A stretch of 21,007 nt of DNA, taken from IMG/VR virus record IMGVR_UViG_3300032093_006343, positions 1 to 21,007 of that record. One strand, given 5' to 3'. Made by a program: the position numbers and the translations under genes. The notes under the pieces are model-generated. The model worked only from the letters and a program-made list of their open reading frames with translations, had not been told where the DNA came from and did not search any database. This document shows positions 1-6,807 of this stretch, one piece after another. This stretch comes from a virus. How positions within the stretch are numbered: position 1 is the first letter of the stretch; every line of letters begins with the position of its first letter.

Positions 1-51
1 TTGCAGACCACTAAGATTAGCGAATTGAGGAGTGAAGGAATAGTCAGCCAT
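1..51 (-). CDS. Partial gene at left edge, unknown product
   Basis: Only the first 17 residues are in the window (MADYSFTPQFANLSGLQ); the reading frame runs off the left edge. The start is supported by a TAATG junction with the stop codon of the 167-residue gene upstream and by an SD-like GGAGG six bases before the ATG. The position directly after the Gln/Ala-rich virion proteins suggests another structural or ejected protein, but the visible residues do not identify a family. Confidence 0.6.
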   Translation of the reverse strand, partial: MADYSFTPQFANLSGLQ

Positions 52-554
52 TAGGAGCCTCCGAAAGAAAGATTAGCAGCAGAAGGAAGTTTGAACATAT
101 TAGCAGGTTGACCAGTTCCGCCAGCACCGAGATTAGCGGCCATAGCAGCTCCGGGAATTACGCTAGGAGCAGCACCAGCACCACCAATACCCATAGATGC
201 GGCTTTCTCTGTTTGAGACGCTTGACCGCCACCACCAGCGATTGCGCTAGTTCCAATAGCACCTTGAGCTTGTTGCGATGCAGTCAATGCGGCTTGATCA
301 CTGGCTTGCTGTTGAGTAGAAAACTGTCCTAGTTGTTGACGAGCTAGTTGTTCGCCTTGTCGTTCAGCCGCAAATCCAGCCTCGCGTTGTTGTTCAAGCA
401 ATGCTTGTTGGCGAGCCTGTTCAGCCATACGAGATTGTTCAGCGGCTTGTTGAGCCTGCTGTTGTTGCTGTTGCATCATCATAACCATCATAGGGTCTGT
501 TGATGGCTGTGGTTTGGGTTTTGGTTGTTTTGGCCCTTTGAACATTCCTCCCAT
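51..554 (-). CDS. Gln/Ala-rich MGG protein, putative internal virion protein (167 aa)
   Basis: This small low-complexity protein has an MGG start, a basic Lys/Pro segment (residues 5-17), a Met-rich stretch and a run of six Gln (about 28-33). A Gln/Ala-rich probable helix follows (about 33-100), then a Gly/Ala-rich tail ending in FGGS. It is a paralogue of the 199-residue protein encoded just upstream: both share ERQGE (64-68 here), GTSAI plus a Gly run, and a C-terminal block of the form AN-F-LP-N-FGG. The gene lies two bases after that paralogue. Composition and position downstream of tail genes fit ejected internal virion proteins of podoviruses, which are often Gln/Ala-rich; that role is inferred. 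No enzymatic motif is visible. Confidence 0.75.
   Translation of the reverse strand: MGGMFKGPKQPKPKPQPSTDPMMVMMMQQQQQQAQQAAEQSRMAEQARQQALLEQQREAGFAAERQGEQLARQQLGQFSTQQQASDQAALTASQQAQGAIGTSAIAGGGGQASQTEKAASMGIGGAGAAPSVIPGAAMAANLGAGGTGQPANMFKLPSAANLSFGGS
58..62 (-). promoter_or_regulatory. SD (GGAGG) for the left-edge gene, inside the preceding coding sequence
   Basis: On the minus strand GGAGG lies six bases before the ATG at 51. The same bases encode the Gly-Gly of the C-terminal FGGS of the 167-residue protein. Good SDs are scarce in this window, so this one is worth marking. Confidence 0.5.
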
Positions 555-556
555 AA

Positions 557-1156
557 TTATACTCCTCCGAATTTTATATTGCTTGTTTTTGGTAAGTTAA
601 AAATATTAGCTGAACGAGTTGCTGGAGTTGTTGTGGTGGAATCACTCATTCCGTAGAATGGCAATGCAGCACCAGTTGGAATAGCTCCCATCCCTGCGAG
701 ATTTGCAGCCTGCTCCTGCTGTGCTTTACCAATATCAAATCCTCCGCCAATAGCAGATGTTCCTGCTGTTTGGTATGCTTTCTGTTGAGCTTGTTGCGCG
801 GAAATATCTTTAGCTTGCTGCATCGCTCCAGCTTGAGACAAAAATTGTTGCGCCCCTGTTTCACCTTGACGCTCAGAGGCCATAGCAGATTGTTTTTGGG
901 CTTCAAGAAATGCTTGTTGTTGAGCCTGTCGAGCAGATTCAGCTTGGGCTTGTTGCTGCGCTTGCATTTGAGACATATAAGCCAACATCGGATCAGGTGG
1001 GGGAGTTGCACCACCGCTCTTTTTCTTTTTCTTATCACTAGACTTCCAAGATGGTGTTCCGAACTTACCTCCTTTTGGGCCGGGTAAAATTCCCAAAGGG
1101 TCCATTATATTAAATGGATCAATAACTTTTCTTGTAGTTTTTAAAGCTCCTCCCAT
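557..1156 (-). CDS. Gln/Ala-rich MGG protein, putative internal virion protein (199 aa)
   Basis: The protein begins with MGG. A short segment (about 10-30) contains DPFNIMDPLGILPGP, followed by a Lys run (42-46), PPPDP, a Gln/Ala-rich likely helical region (about 58-130) and a Gly/Ala/Thr-rich end finishing FNLPKTSNIKFGGV. It is the paralogue of the downstream 167-residue protein (shared ERQGE, GTSAI-GGG and C-terminal LP-N-FGG blocks). The gene starts one base after the stop of the cysteine-cluster gene, with an A/T-rich leader and no SD. An internal or ejected virion role is inferred from composition, duplication and location; nothing shows an enzymatic function. Confidence 0.75.
   Translation of the reverse strand: MGGALKTTRKVIDPFNIMDPLGILPGPKGGKFGTPSWKSSDKKKKKSGGATPPPDPMLAYMSQMQAQQQAQAESARQAQQQAFLEAQKQSAMASERQGETGAQQFLSQAGAMQQAKDISAQQAQQKAYQTAGTSAIGGGFDIGKAQQEQAANLAGMGAIPTGAALPFYGMSDSTTTTPATRSANIFNLPKTSNIKFGGV
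562..568 (-). promoter_or_regulatory. Strong SD (GGAGGAG) for the 167-aa gene
   Basis: The minus strand reads GGAGGAG, seven bases, then ATG at 554. The GGAGGA also encodes Gly-Gly of the C-terminal FGGV of the upstream 199-residue protein, so the SD is embedded in the end of the preceding gene. It fixes the start of the 167-residue gene. Confidence 0.6.
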
Positions 1157-1157
1157 A

Positions 1158-1451
1158 TTATTTGATATTTAGTTTTTTTCGTGCTTCAAGGCATAAGTCG
1201 CCATTCGGCTTAAATTGCCTACAAGAATTAGGTCTGTCAAAGTAAATTGAGCATGATACACAATTTCCTACAACGCCTTGCAATGCCACACATCTATTAT
1301 TCTCAGTTTTCATCAAAGGATAGTCTCCTCGTTGCATTTCTTTCGGTATCTTTTCTGCATCCGATCTGTCACGCTTAAGAAGCGGCCAAGACCATTTGTA
1401 AGAACAGCAAGCACCGCAAGAAATACAGTCTTCACTTGTTACTTCTTCCAT
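1158..1451 (-). CDS. YkgJ-type cysteine-cluster protein (97 aa)
   Basis: The protein has CISCGACC at residues 9-16, then Cys54, Cys64, Cys67 and the signature C-IYFDRPNSCRQF (67-79), with a further Cys87. The CxxCxxCC plus C-x-Y-x-RP-xx-CR-F arrangement is that of the YkgJ/UPF0153 family, small proteins thought to bind zinc or an Fe-S centre; their biochemical role is poorly defined. The start codon lies 13 bases inside the end of the PAPS-reductase-like gene, so the two are probably translationally coupled and may work together, for example with one protein supporting a metal centre of the other (inference). Length is normal for a minimal family member. Confidence 0.8.
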   Translation of the reverse strand: MEEVTSEDCISCGACCSYKWSWPLLKRDRSDAEKIPKEMQRGDYPLMKTENNRCVALQGVVGNCVSCSIYFDRPNSCRQFKPNGDLCLEARKKLNIK

Positions 1452-2275
1452 TCCACAGGGCGGAATCCAAGGTCATCAATAACGATGTCCTCGTATGGAG
1501 CCATTTCGCTTATATTCGTGATAGTGGCGTTTAGTTTAGGGCAATGCACATGACGACCTAAATGTCGATTCACGCAATTAAAACAAGTCGGATAAAAGTC
1601 GGCATTGAGAGATTTATCTGGATTGTTATACCACTTATCATCTTTTTTAATATACCGAGTTGGATCAGGTTCAACTCCACTTTCCTCTAAATACTCAAAA
1701 ATATCATCATCAGTCCAGTCGCGCATTGGATATAGCGATACTGGCGAACCATCAACAATGCGGATGTCTTGAGCGAGCGGAACATGACCTTTGATTAGGT
1801 CAGTATCCTCGTATTTAGTTCCGATAAATACTGCACCCCACGGCCAGTTAAATGTTCCAGTAGGGCGTTGCAGGAAGTCATCAACGCCACACAAGAACCT
1901 TTCATCTGACTTTGGAGTCTCTGTTCCCAAAGATAAGACTACGCAATTTTTACCCCATTGGAAGTAATGAAGCATATCGAAGCGAACCTCGCCAGTATTG
2001 ACATCTGGGCCATCTGCGAGTGAAACCTTCATCGGCGGATACTCATATACCTCCAAGTCCCATTCCTTGATTAAACGATCAGAATAGGCATATCGCTCAC
2101 GGAATTTTGGCTGACGATACTGAACAACAGGAATATCAATCTCTGCTCCATATCGGATCAAATGAAGCAATGCAGTAGAGTCTTTACCTCCACTCCATAA
2201 TACTACTGATCTAGGCCATCTTTTGTTCCACTCTTTTATTCTATTTATTGTTTTATTTATTAGGTGATGTCTCAT
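1439..2275 (-). CDS. PAPS reductase-like adenine-nucleotide alpha-hydrolase family enzyme (278 aa)
   Basis: The PP-loop SGGKDS is at residues 28-33 after a hydrophobic strand (VVLW), the hallmark of ATP-pyrophosphatase/PAPS reductase-like enzymes that activate a substrate by adenylation or use PAPS. A later LYPMRDWTDDDIFEYL (181-196) matches the family's P-x(4)-W-x(3)-D[IV]-x(2)-Y region. The C-terminal YPTCFNCVNRHLGRHVHC (229-246) has Cys231, Cys234 and Cys245, a possible zinc or Fe-S site as seen in DndC-like and thiolation relatives. Phages commonly carry such genes, usually annotated phosphoadenosine phosphosulfate reductase; true substrates are generally unproven and may involve nucleic-acid or sulfur modification. 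The start is TAATG-coupled to the 270-residue gene and the end overlaps the YkgJ-type gene. Assimilatory sulfate reduction is not implied here. Confidence 0.85.
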   Translation of the reverse strand: MRHHLINKTINRIKEWNKRWPRSVVLWSGGKDSTALLHLIRYGAEIDIPVVQYRQPKFRERYAYSDRLIKEWDLEVYEYPPMKVSLADGPDVNTGEVRFDMLHYFQWGKNCVVLSLGTETPKSDERFLCGVDDFLQRPTGTFNWPWGAVFIGTKYEDTDLIKGHVPLAQDIRIVDGSPVSLYPMRDWTDDDIFEYLEESGVEPDPTRYIKKDDKWYNNPDKSLNADFYPTCFNCVNRHLGRHVHCPKLNATITNISEMAPYEDIVIDDLGFRPVEWKK

Positions 2276-3087
2276 TAAATAATAATTGCCGCTCCTATAG
2301 CCGCCCCAGCTACTGCGCCTCCCGCGCCAATCATCTGTCCAGTCATTGCGTTTTGAGAAGCTGCATTCTGAACAGCATTGTTATACATTGCTTGTTCGTA
2401 GTTCTGCTTGTTCTGTTGAGATACTTGATTGGCTTGTGCAAGTTCACCAAGATTTTGATTGATAAAATCAGAGGTAGATTGTTGCAATCTTTGTCCGCTC
2501 GCAAGAACATTTTGCTGGTATTGTTGCATTGCCTGAAGATTTGCTGACTTAGCCGCCATCTCAGCTTGAATAGCAGTAGCTGGATCAAGCCCTCCGATAG
2601 GTGCTGGAGTTTGCGCCAAATATCCCTGTTGAAGTGCCAGATTTCGCAGTCGAGCTTGTCGTCCAGCTTCAGTTCCAGCATCATAGATCGCAGCGCGACC
2701 AATCGTCCCGCCAAGCCCCGTTGTATATCCAGAGGTCAATCCTTGCTTTTTAGCAAACTCATCCATGCTTCGCTGAGTAGCTGTAATATCAGATAGCTCC
2801 GCAACCCTTCCACCCATCTGGCTCCGCATTCTTGCAGCCTCTGGATCAGTTAAAGCCTCAAGTTCACGAGAACGAGTGATGTTTTCAAGTCCAAATTCAG
2901 CAGCTTCTTTAGATGTCCTGCCAGCATCAAAGGTTTGAGTTTTTGGAGGGAGTGCAGCATATGCTTTTACAAGTTCACCTTGCGACTGCAAATACTGACC
3001 CCCGATGCCTTGCTTTGCAGCAAGCAAAGCATACATAGATGTGTCATCAGGTTTTGGTATTTTAGGACTAGAAGTTGATCCACCCAT
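2275..3087 (-). CDS. Gln/Ala-rich MGG protein, putative internal virion protein (270 aa)
   Basis: It begins MGGSTSSPKIPKPDD, continues with a long Ala/Gln-rich helical region, and ends in a Gly/Ala-rich hydrophobic tail (NAMTGQMIGAGG... to AAIII, residues 246-270) that could insert into or contact a membrane. It is clearly paralogous to the upstream 308-residue protein: RELE (73-76), TTGLGGTIGRAAIYD (122-136), QAPIGG/APIGG followed by P-T-I, and NAMTG are shared in order. An internal or ejection protein is the best guess from composition and position; the family is not recognised with certainty. An AGGAG SD lies ten bases before the ATG. The stop overlaps the ATG of the PAPS-reductase-like gene. 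Confidence 0.78.
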   Translation of the reverse strand: MGGSTSSPKIPKPDDTSMYALLAAKQGIGGQYLQSQGELVKAYAALPPKTQTFDAGRTSKEAAEFGLENITRSRELEALTDPEAARMRSQMGGRVAELSDITATQRSMDEFAKKQGLTSGYTTGLGGTIGRAAIYDAGTEAGRQARLRNLALQQGYLAQTPAPIGGLDPATAIQAEMAAKSANLQAMQQYQQNVLASGQRLQQSTSDFINQNLGELAQANQVSQQNKQNYEQAMYNNAVQNAASQNAMTGQMIGAGGAVAGAAIGAAIII

Positions 3088-3092
3088 AAATT

Positions 3093-4019
3093 TTATGCTC
3101 CTGCTAGAGTATAATATTGACCGCCAGTTGCAGATGTTCTTGGGACATATTGCTGTCCTCCGTATCCAGTAATGGATGATCCGCCAGCACCGCCACCCAT
3201 TTGACCATACGCTCCAATAGCAGAGGATGCAATATTCCCTCCAGCTTGGATATAAGCTCCGGTCATTGCATTTTTAGATGCTTGATTTTGAGCTTGGTTT
3301 TGAAGCATGGCTTGCTGGTATGCTTGTTGAGATTGTTGTTGAGCTTGTTGCGCTCTAGCAAGGTTGCCAAATTGATTCATCGCAGACTCATACCCAGTTT
3401 GACCAAATCCAGCAACCGATCCAAACATTCCTTGCTTATATGCCTCTTGCGCGGCGATATTTTGAGCTTCAGCAGCTTGCTTTGCGGCAATAGATGTCTC
3501 TGGTGAAATGCCGCCAGTTGGAGCTTGCGTTGAGGCAAGATATGCTTGGCGTTGCGCGGATAGATTTTGTTCGTATGCCTGTTTAGCGGCAAGCGCACGA
3601 TCATACATTGCGGCACGACCAATAGTAGAATCTCCAAGTCCAGTCTCGTATTGCGTTGGAAGACCTTGTGTCCGCATATACTCTCGCATATACTGATCAG
3701 CATTTTGTTGTGCTGTAAGGTCTTCAATCTGCTGAGATTGAGCAAGTCGCATTGCCGCTTCTTGAGGATTGGTAATGCGTTCCAATTCTCGTTGCCTATA
3801 AATGTTTTGCAATCCAAGTTCAGCGGCACGACGAGATTGCTGAGAAGCATCATACATCTGTTGCTCTGGAGCCATGCCAGCATATTGCTGAAGCATTTGT
3901 GCTTGGTTAGCCATTTGACGTTGTTGAGCTTGCTGCATCATCATGGCAAGAGCAATATCACGCGATGGATCGCGTTTAGAGATATACTTGTTTGCGTCTA
4001 CTGTTTTTGCTCCACCCAT
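3093..4019 (-). CDS. Gln/Ala-rich MGG protein, putative internal virion protein (308 aa)
   Basis: It begins MGGAKTVDANKYISKRDPS. An Ala/Gln/Met-rich helical stretch (about 25-65) leads to the block shared with the 270-residue paralogue: RELERITNP (77-85), YETGLGDSTIGRAAMYD (124-140), STQAPTGGISPETS (163-176). A further Gln-rich region (about 217-248), NAMTG (250-254) and a Gly/Ser/Tyr-rich tail follow. The predicted structure is mostly helix with a small-residue-rich end, as in ejected inner-core proteins of short-tailed phages (inference). The gene starts two bases after the stop of the 129-residue gene with no SD. No lytic transglycosylase or other enzymatic motif is seen. Confidence 0.78.
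   Translation of the reverse strand: MGGAKTVDANKYISKRDPSRDIALAMMMQQAQQRQMANQAQMLQQYAGMAPEQQMYDASQQSRRAAELGLQNIYRQRELERITNPQEAAMRLAQSQQIEDLTAQQNADQYMREYMRTQGLPTQYETGLGDSTIGRAAMYDRALAAKQAYEQNLSAQRQAYLASTQAPTGGISPETSIAAKQAAEAQNIAAQEAYKQGMFGSVAGFGQTGYESAMNQFGNLARAQQAQQQSQQAYQQAMLQNQAQNQASKNAMTGAYIQAGGNIASSAIGAYGQMGGGAGGSSITGYGGQQYVPRTSATGGQYYTLAGA
3098..3102 (-). promoter_or_regulatory. SD (AGGAG) for the 270-aa gene
   Basis: The minus strand reads AGGAG ten bases before the ATG at 3087. It falls in the final codons (Leu-Ala-Gly-Ala-stop) of the upstream 308-residue gene, the same arrangement as at 58-62 and 562-568. Confidence 0.45.
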
Positions 4020-4021
4020 TT

Positions 4022-4411
4022 TTAAGTCAATGAATCGTAACTATAAATCTCTCTATTCATCTTAGTCAATCCCAATTTACCCATAACATCATTAGTAAAT
4101 TTTGGTCGATCATCAATAAGAGGAACGCCAATATATCCAAGCCCTCCAGAAAGTTGAGCGTGTGCCCTCCAATCGCTCATAACTTGGATTACATCCTGCG
4201 GCCTAGTATGATTCGGGTGAAAAGCTGGATAGACAGTAGGAATGAAAACATGGTCAGAATAGCCAAACAACTCACCATTCCGATAATGAGCGTAAATATT
4301 GATGTTAGGATGTTCGACAATTTTGTGGTCAAACGATTCAGCGAAGTCTTGTAAATTTCCAAATTCAAATGATCCTTTAGGAACGAGTCGATAGTCGATT
4401 CTGGTTTTCAT
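4022..4411 (-). CDS. Unknown 129-aa protein
   Basis: This is a soluble mixed-composition protein with aromatic and His-rich segments: FGNLQDFAESFDHKIVEHP (17-35), YAHYRNGELFGYSDHVFIP (40-58) and YPAFHPNHTRPQDVIQVM (61-78). It has a globular look, no membrane segment and no signal peptide. The pattern of a GY-x-F core followed by PAFHP and a helix is reminiscent of small phage virion-cluster proteins of unknown function, and a distant acetyltransferase-like fold is possible but not demonstrable here. It sits between the 84-residue gene (five-base gap) and the first MGG gene. Confidence 0.7.
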   Translation of the reverse strand: MKTRIDYRLVPKGSFEFGNLQDFAESFDHKIVEHPNINIYAHYRNGELFGYSDHVFIPTVYPAFHPNHTRPQDVIQVMSDWRAHAQLSGGLGYIGVPLIDDRPKFTNDVMGKLGLTKMNREIYSYDSLT

Positions 4412-4416
4412 ATTTA

Positions 4417-4671
4417 TTAATTGAATCCGGCCTTAGGATTGTTCCCTGCAATTTCATTAGGGATGTAATCTTTAAATCGGTTTGCTTGTTGTGCAATGAT
4501 TTTTTTGCGGTCTGCATAGTTTCCGCAAGCGGCACATGGCAAACATCCAGCTTGAGGAGAGAATAAAGGAACAGAAGAATACAGCGGCACAACAGGATCA
4601 TCCTTGAATGGCGAGATGTATCGAAACGGGAAATCTGTTACTTGCTTTGAGGCTGTTGTGATAGATGGCAT
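4417..4671 (-). CDS. Unknown 84-aa protein with CxxCxxC
   Basis: A short protein with a Pro/Ser-rich N-terminal half and a GCLPCAACGNYADRKK segment (42-57) giving Cys43, Cys46 and Cys49, followed by a polar helical tail. Three closely spaced Cys could bind a metal, but a fourth ligand is not evident. The gene is tightly packed, starting three bases after the nozzle-like gene ends and stopping five bases before the next start. Its function is not recognised; a structural or assembly accessory is plausible from context only. Confidence 0.65.
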   Translation of the reverse strand: MPSITTASKQVTDFPFRYISPFKDDPVVPLYSSVPLFSPQAGCLPCAACGNYADRKKIIAQQANRFKDYIPNEIAGNNPKAGFN

Positions 4672-4674
4672 ATA

Positions 4675-6807
4675 TCAGCAGGGATTCTGTGCGAGGTATT
4701 GTTGCGCGGCTTGGTTGGCGGCATTTTGAGCTAATTCACCAGCTTGATTCTTTGCGTCAATCTGTGAAATGCCAGACAAGTAGCTTGCCGATGCGGTAGC
4801 AGAAATAGACTTTGTGGGATCAATCGTGCATGAAAGAGTCGCAGTCCTAAATTCTTTGGCCCACCAAGACCTTTGCGTAGTGTCTGCTTGCTCATACGGG
4901 CTAGGAAGCAAGTCAATTTCAATGCTAGTTCCATCTTGTGCTGTAACACATGATTTAGTCTCTGGAGCTTGAGGAACGCCAGTGCTGCGCTCGCTCCAAG
5001 GATCAAGGAATACACGCAATGATTCAATGCCCATTTCGCCACACCACTCGATTAGCACAGAGAATGCTTTGTCAATGTCGTTTGTAAGGCTGGACTCGCA
5101 AGTAATGGCCGATTGTCTGCGCTGACTATTTTCAGTAATCAACCTACGATATTGCGTGTTTAAGAATCCAAGTTCGGCAATCTCTTTAGCGTAGTCGCTA
5201 TTCACCCACTGGTAATCTGAAGTTACCGCCAGCAATCGAGTATCAAGAATGTTTTGGTAGAAGCCTTTTGAACCGCGATACGAAACTCGCGCATCCACAG
5301 TTCCGCCAATTTCGCAAGCCTCAATTTCACCATACTGGAATTGCTTGAAATCAAGACCATCACCAAGAAGTCCAGTCTCCATCTGTGCGTAGATGCGATT
5401 TACTTTTTCTGTGATTCCACCATCGACATCAATATCGAAATATGTATCTGCGCGATTAGACATGAATGCTTCCCAAAGATGATTGTAAGAACCATCATTT
5501 GTTGCAGCGTAATCAACAGAGAAATGGAAACAACGAGGTGCGCCATTTACAACGCCAGAAATCCACTCTACGGGCCTTGTTCCAGTCCATACGCCACACC
5601 ATGCTGGGATGCGTTGCGATGACCACTCAGCGGCGGCAGCGTAATCAAGAACCATCGTTGCTGAATTACATGGCTCCAAGTAAGGGACGGAATATAGCAA
5701 GTAGTTCTCAAACGACATCGCGCAAATCTTTGATGTATCTCCAGCCATGTATGCTTTGATGCGAGCCATCTCAACATCTCGATAAAGCGACTCCGATGTA
5801 ACATAGACTGACGCCGCAATGTCAGCAGATATTAGTCCGCCTTGGGAATACCACCACATTTGTCCAGCTTGAAACGAAATAGATTTGCCAGCAACGCAGC
5901 CAATCGTCGGATACAATGTCGTTTGGAAATTTGCAGTAGTTACCCATTGAGTTCTATCGTAGATTCCACTTGCCAGTGAGTATGTCGCACGATCAGTGAA
6001 TACAATCAGTTTTGTGTCGTTATCCTGACCAATGTAATTCGTCATTCCAGTAACAACGCGAGCAAATGCAAAGTCACCACGGCCAGTTCCAGTCAGTCTT
6101 TCCGTGAATGAAGTTGGATCGCCTAAATCAGATGCTAGAACGATGTTCTTTGATGCAACCCAAAGTCGATTTCCACTAAATGACATCCAATATCCAACAG
6201 GAATTGAAGTTGTCTGGATGCCAGTCTGATTTGACCCATCCCAGTATGCAGGAGTAGAAATGCCATCTTGGATTACAACGATACGATGAGATGGAGTTAC
6301 TGTTACATCACCACCAGTTGATACCTTTGCGGTTTGCGTTGCTAGAGTGAAAACAAACTGGTCAACACTTGGGTCTAGCTTGATATTTTTGAGTCGATAA
6401 TCTTCCCAGTTTTTCGGTTGAGTCAATGGGAATGGCGAGTAGTAAACATTTCCATTAACTGCGAACACTACAAACGGCAATTCATCAGCAACAGATGTTG
6501 TTCCATCTGGATTGTAGATTTGCGCTGGAATAGTTTTCGTGACTCCATTTTGGATCACAGTATCTGATGCACTTGCTTGCTTGTTTGATGAGAAAAAGAT
6601 TCCTCCTTGGAAATTTCCCGGAGGAAGCGAGAGACGCATTGAGTATCCCGGCCTAGTTTGAACAACTCCACCACGAACAGAACAATTTACTGCCCACTTA
6701 ATCTGGTTGTCTGGCAATGCCCACGGATTTCTTATTGAGTTGACACCAAGAATCCACCCAGAAGAAACTTTTACTTCTCTTCCTGAAGTTATCTGTGCGC
6801 TTTTCAT
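4675..6807 (-). CDS. Nozzle-like tail protein (710 aa)
   Basis: The N-terminus has GWILGVNSIRNPWALPDNQIKWAVN (17-41) followed by RGGVVQTRPGYS (45-56). This pattern of a short glycine motif, LPDNQ-x-NC and a basic/RPG turn is typical of podoviral nozzle (tail tubular B-like) proteins. The body is beta-rich, with segments such as RIVVIQDGISTPAYWDG (175-191) and SGNRLWVASKNIVLASDLGDP (211-231) that look like beta-propeller blades. The C-terminus is Ala/Gln-rich (about 685-710). Its length fits nozzle proteins (about 600-900 residues). The start overlaps the stop of the adaptor-like gene (TAATG), the adaptor-then-nozzle order seen in many short-tailed phages. Assignment is by pattern, not by a search. 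Confidence 0.65.
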   Translation of the reverse strand: MKSAQITSGREVKVSSGWILGVNSIRNPWALPDNQIKWAVNCSVRGGVVQTRPGYSMRLSLPPGNFQGGIFFSSNKQASASDTVIQNGVTKTIPAQIYNPDGTTSVADELPFVVFAVNGNVYYSPFPLTQPKNWEDYRLKNIKLDPSVDQFVFTLATQTAKVSTGGDVTVTPSHRIVVIQDGISTPAYWDGSNQTGIQTTSIPVGYWMSFSGNRLWVASKNIVLASDLGDPTSFTERLTGTGRGDFAFARVVTGMTNYIGQDNDTKLIVFTDRATYSLASGIYDRTQWVTTANFQTTLYPTIGCVAGKSISFQAGQMWWYSQGGLISADIAASVYVTSESLYRDVEMARIKAYMAGDTSKICAMSFENYLLYSVPYLEPCNSATMVLDYAAAAEWSSQRIPAWCGVWTGTRPVEWISGVVNGAPRCFHFSVDYAATNDGSYNHLWEAFMSNRADTYFDIDVDGGITEKVNRIYAQMETGLLGDGLDFKQFQYGEIEACEIGGTVDARVSYRGSKGFYQNILDTRLLAVTSDYQWVNSDYAKEIAELGFLNTQYRRLITENSQRRQSAITCESSLTNDIDKAFSVLIEWCGEMGIESLRVFLDPWSERSTGVPQAPETKSCVTAQDGTSIEIDLLPSPYEQADTTQRSWWAKEFRTATLSCTIDPTKSISATASASYLSGISQIDAKNQAGELAQNAANQAAQQYLAQNPC

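Noticed and set aside
1439-2275. Calling the PAPS-reductase-like gene a phosphorothioation DndC
   Set aside because: No DndB, D or E partner is nearby, and the PP-loop plus Cys cluster is shared by many thiolation and reductase relatives.
51-4019. MGG N-termini as N-myristoylation signals
   Set aside because: Myristoylation at Met-Gly is a eukaryotic feature; the gene layout and tail proteins point to a bacterial virus, and the pattern is better explained by paralogy.
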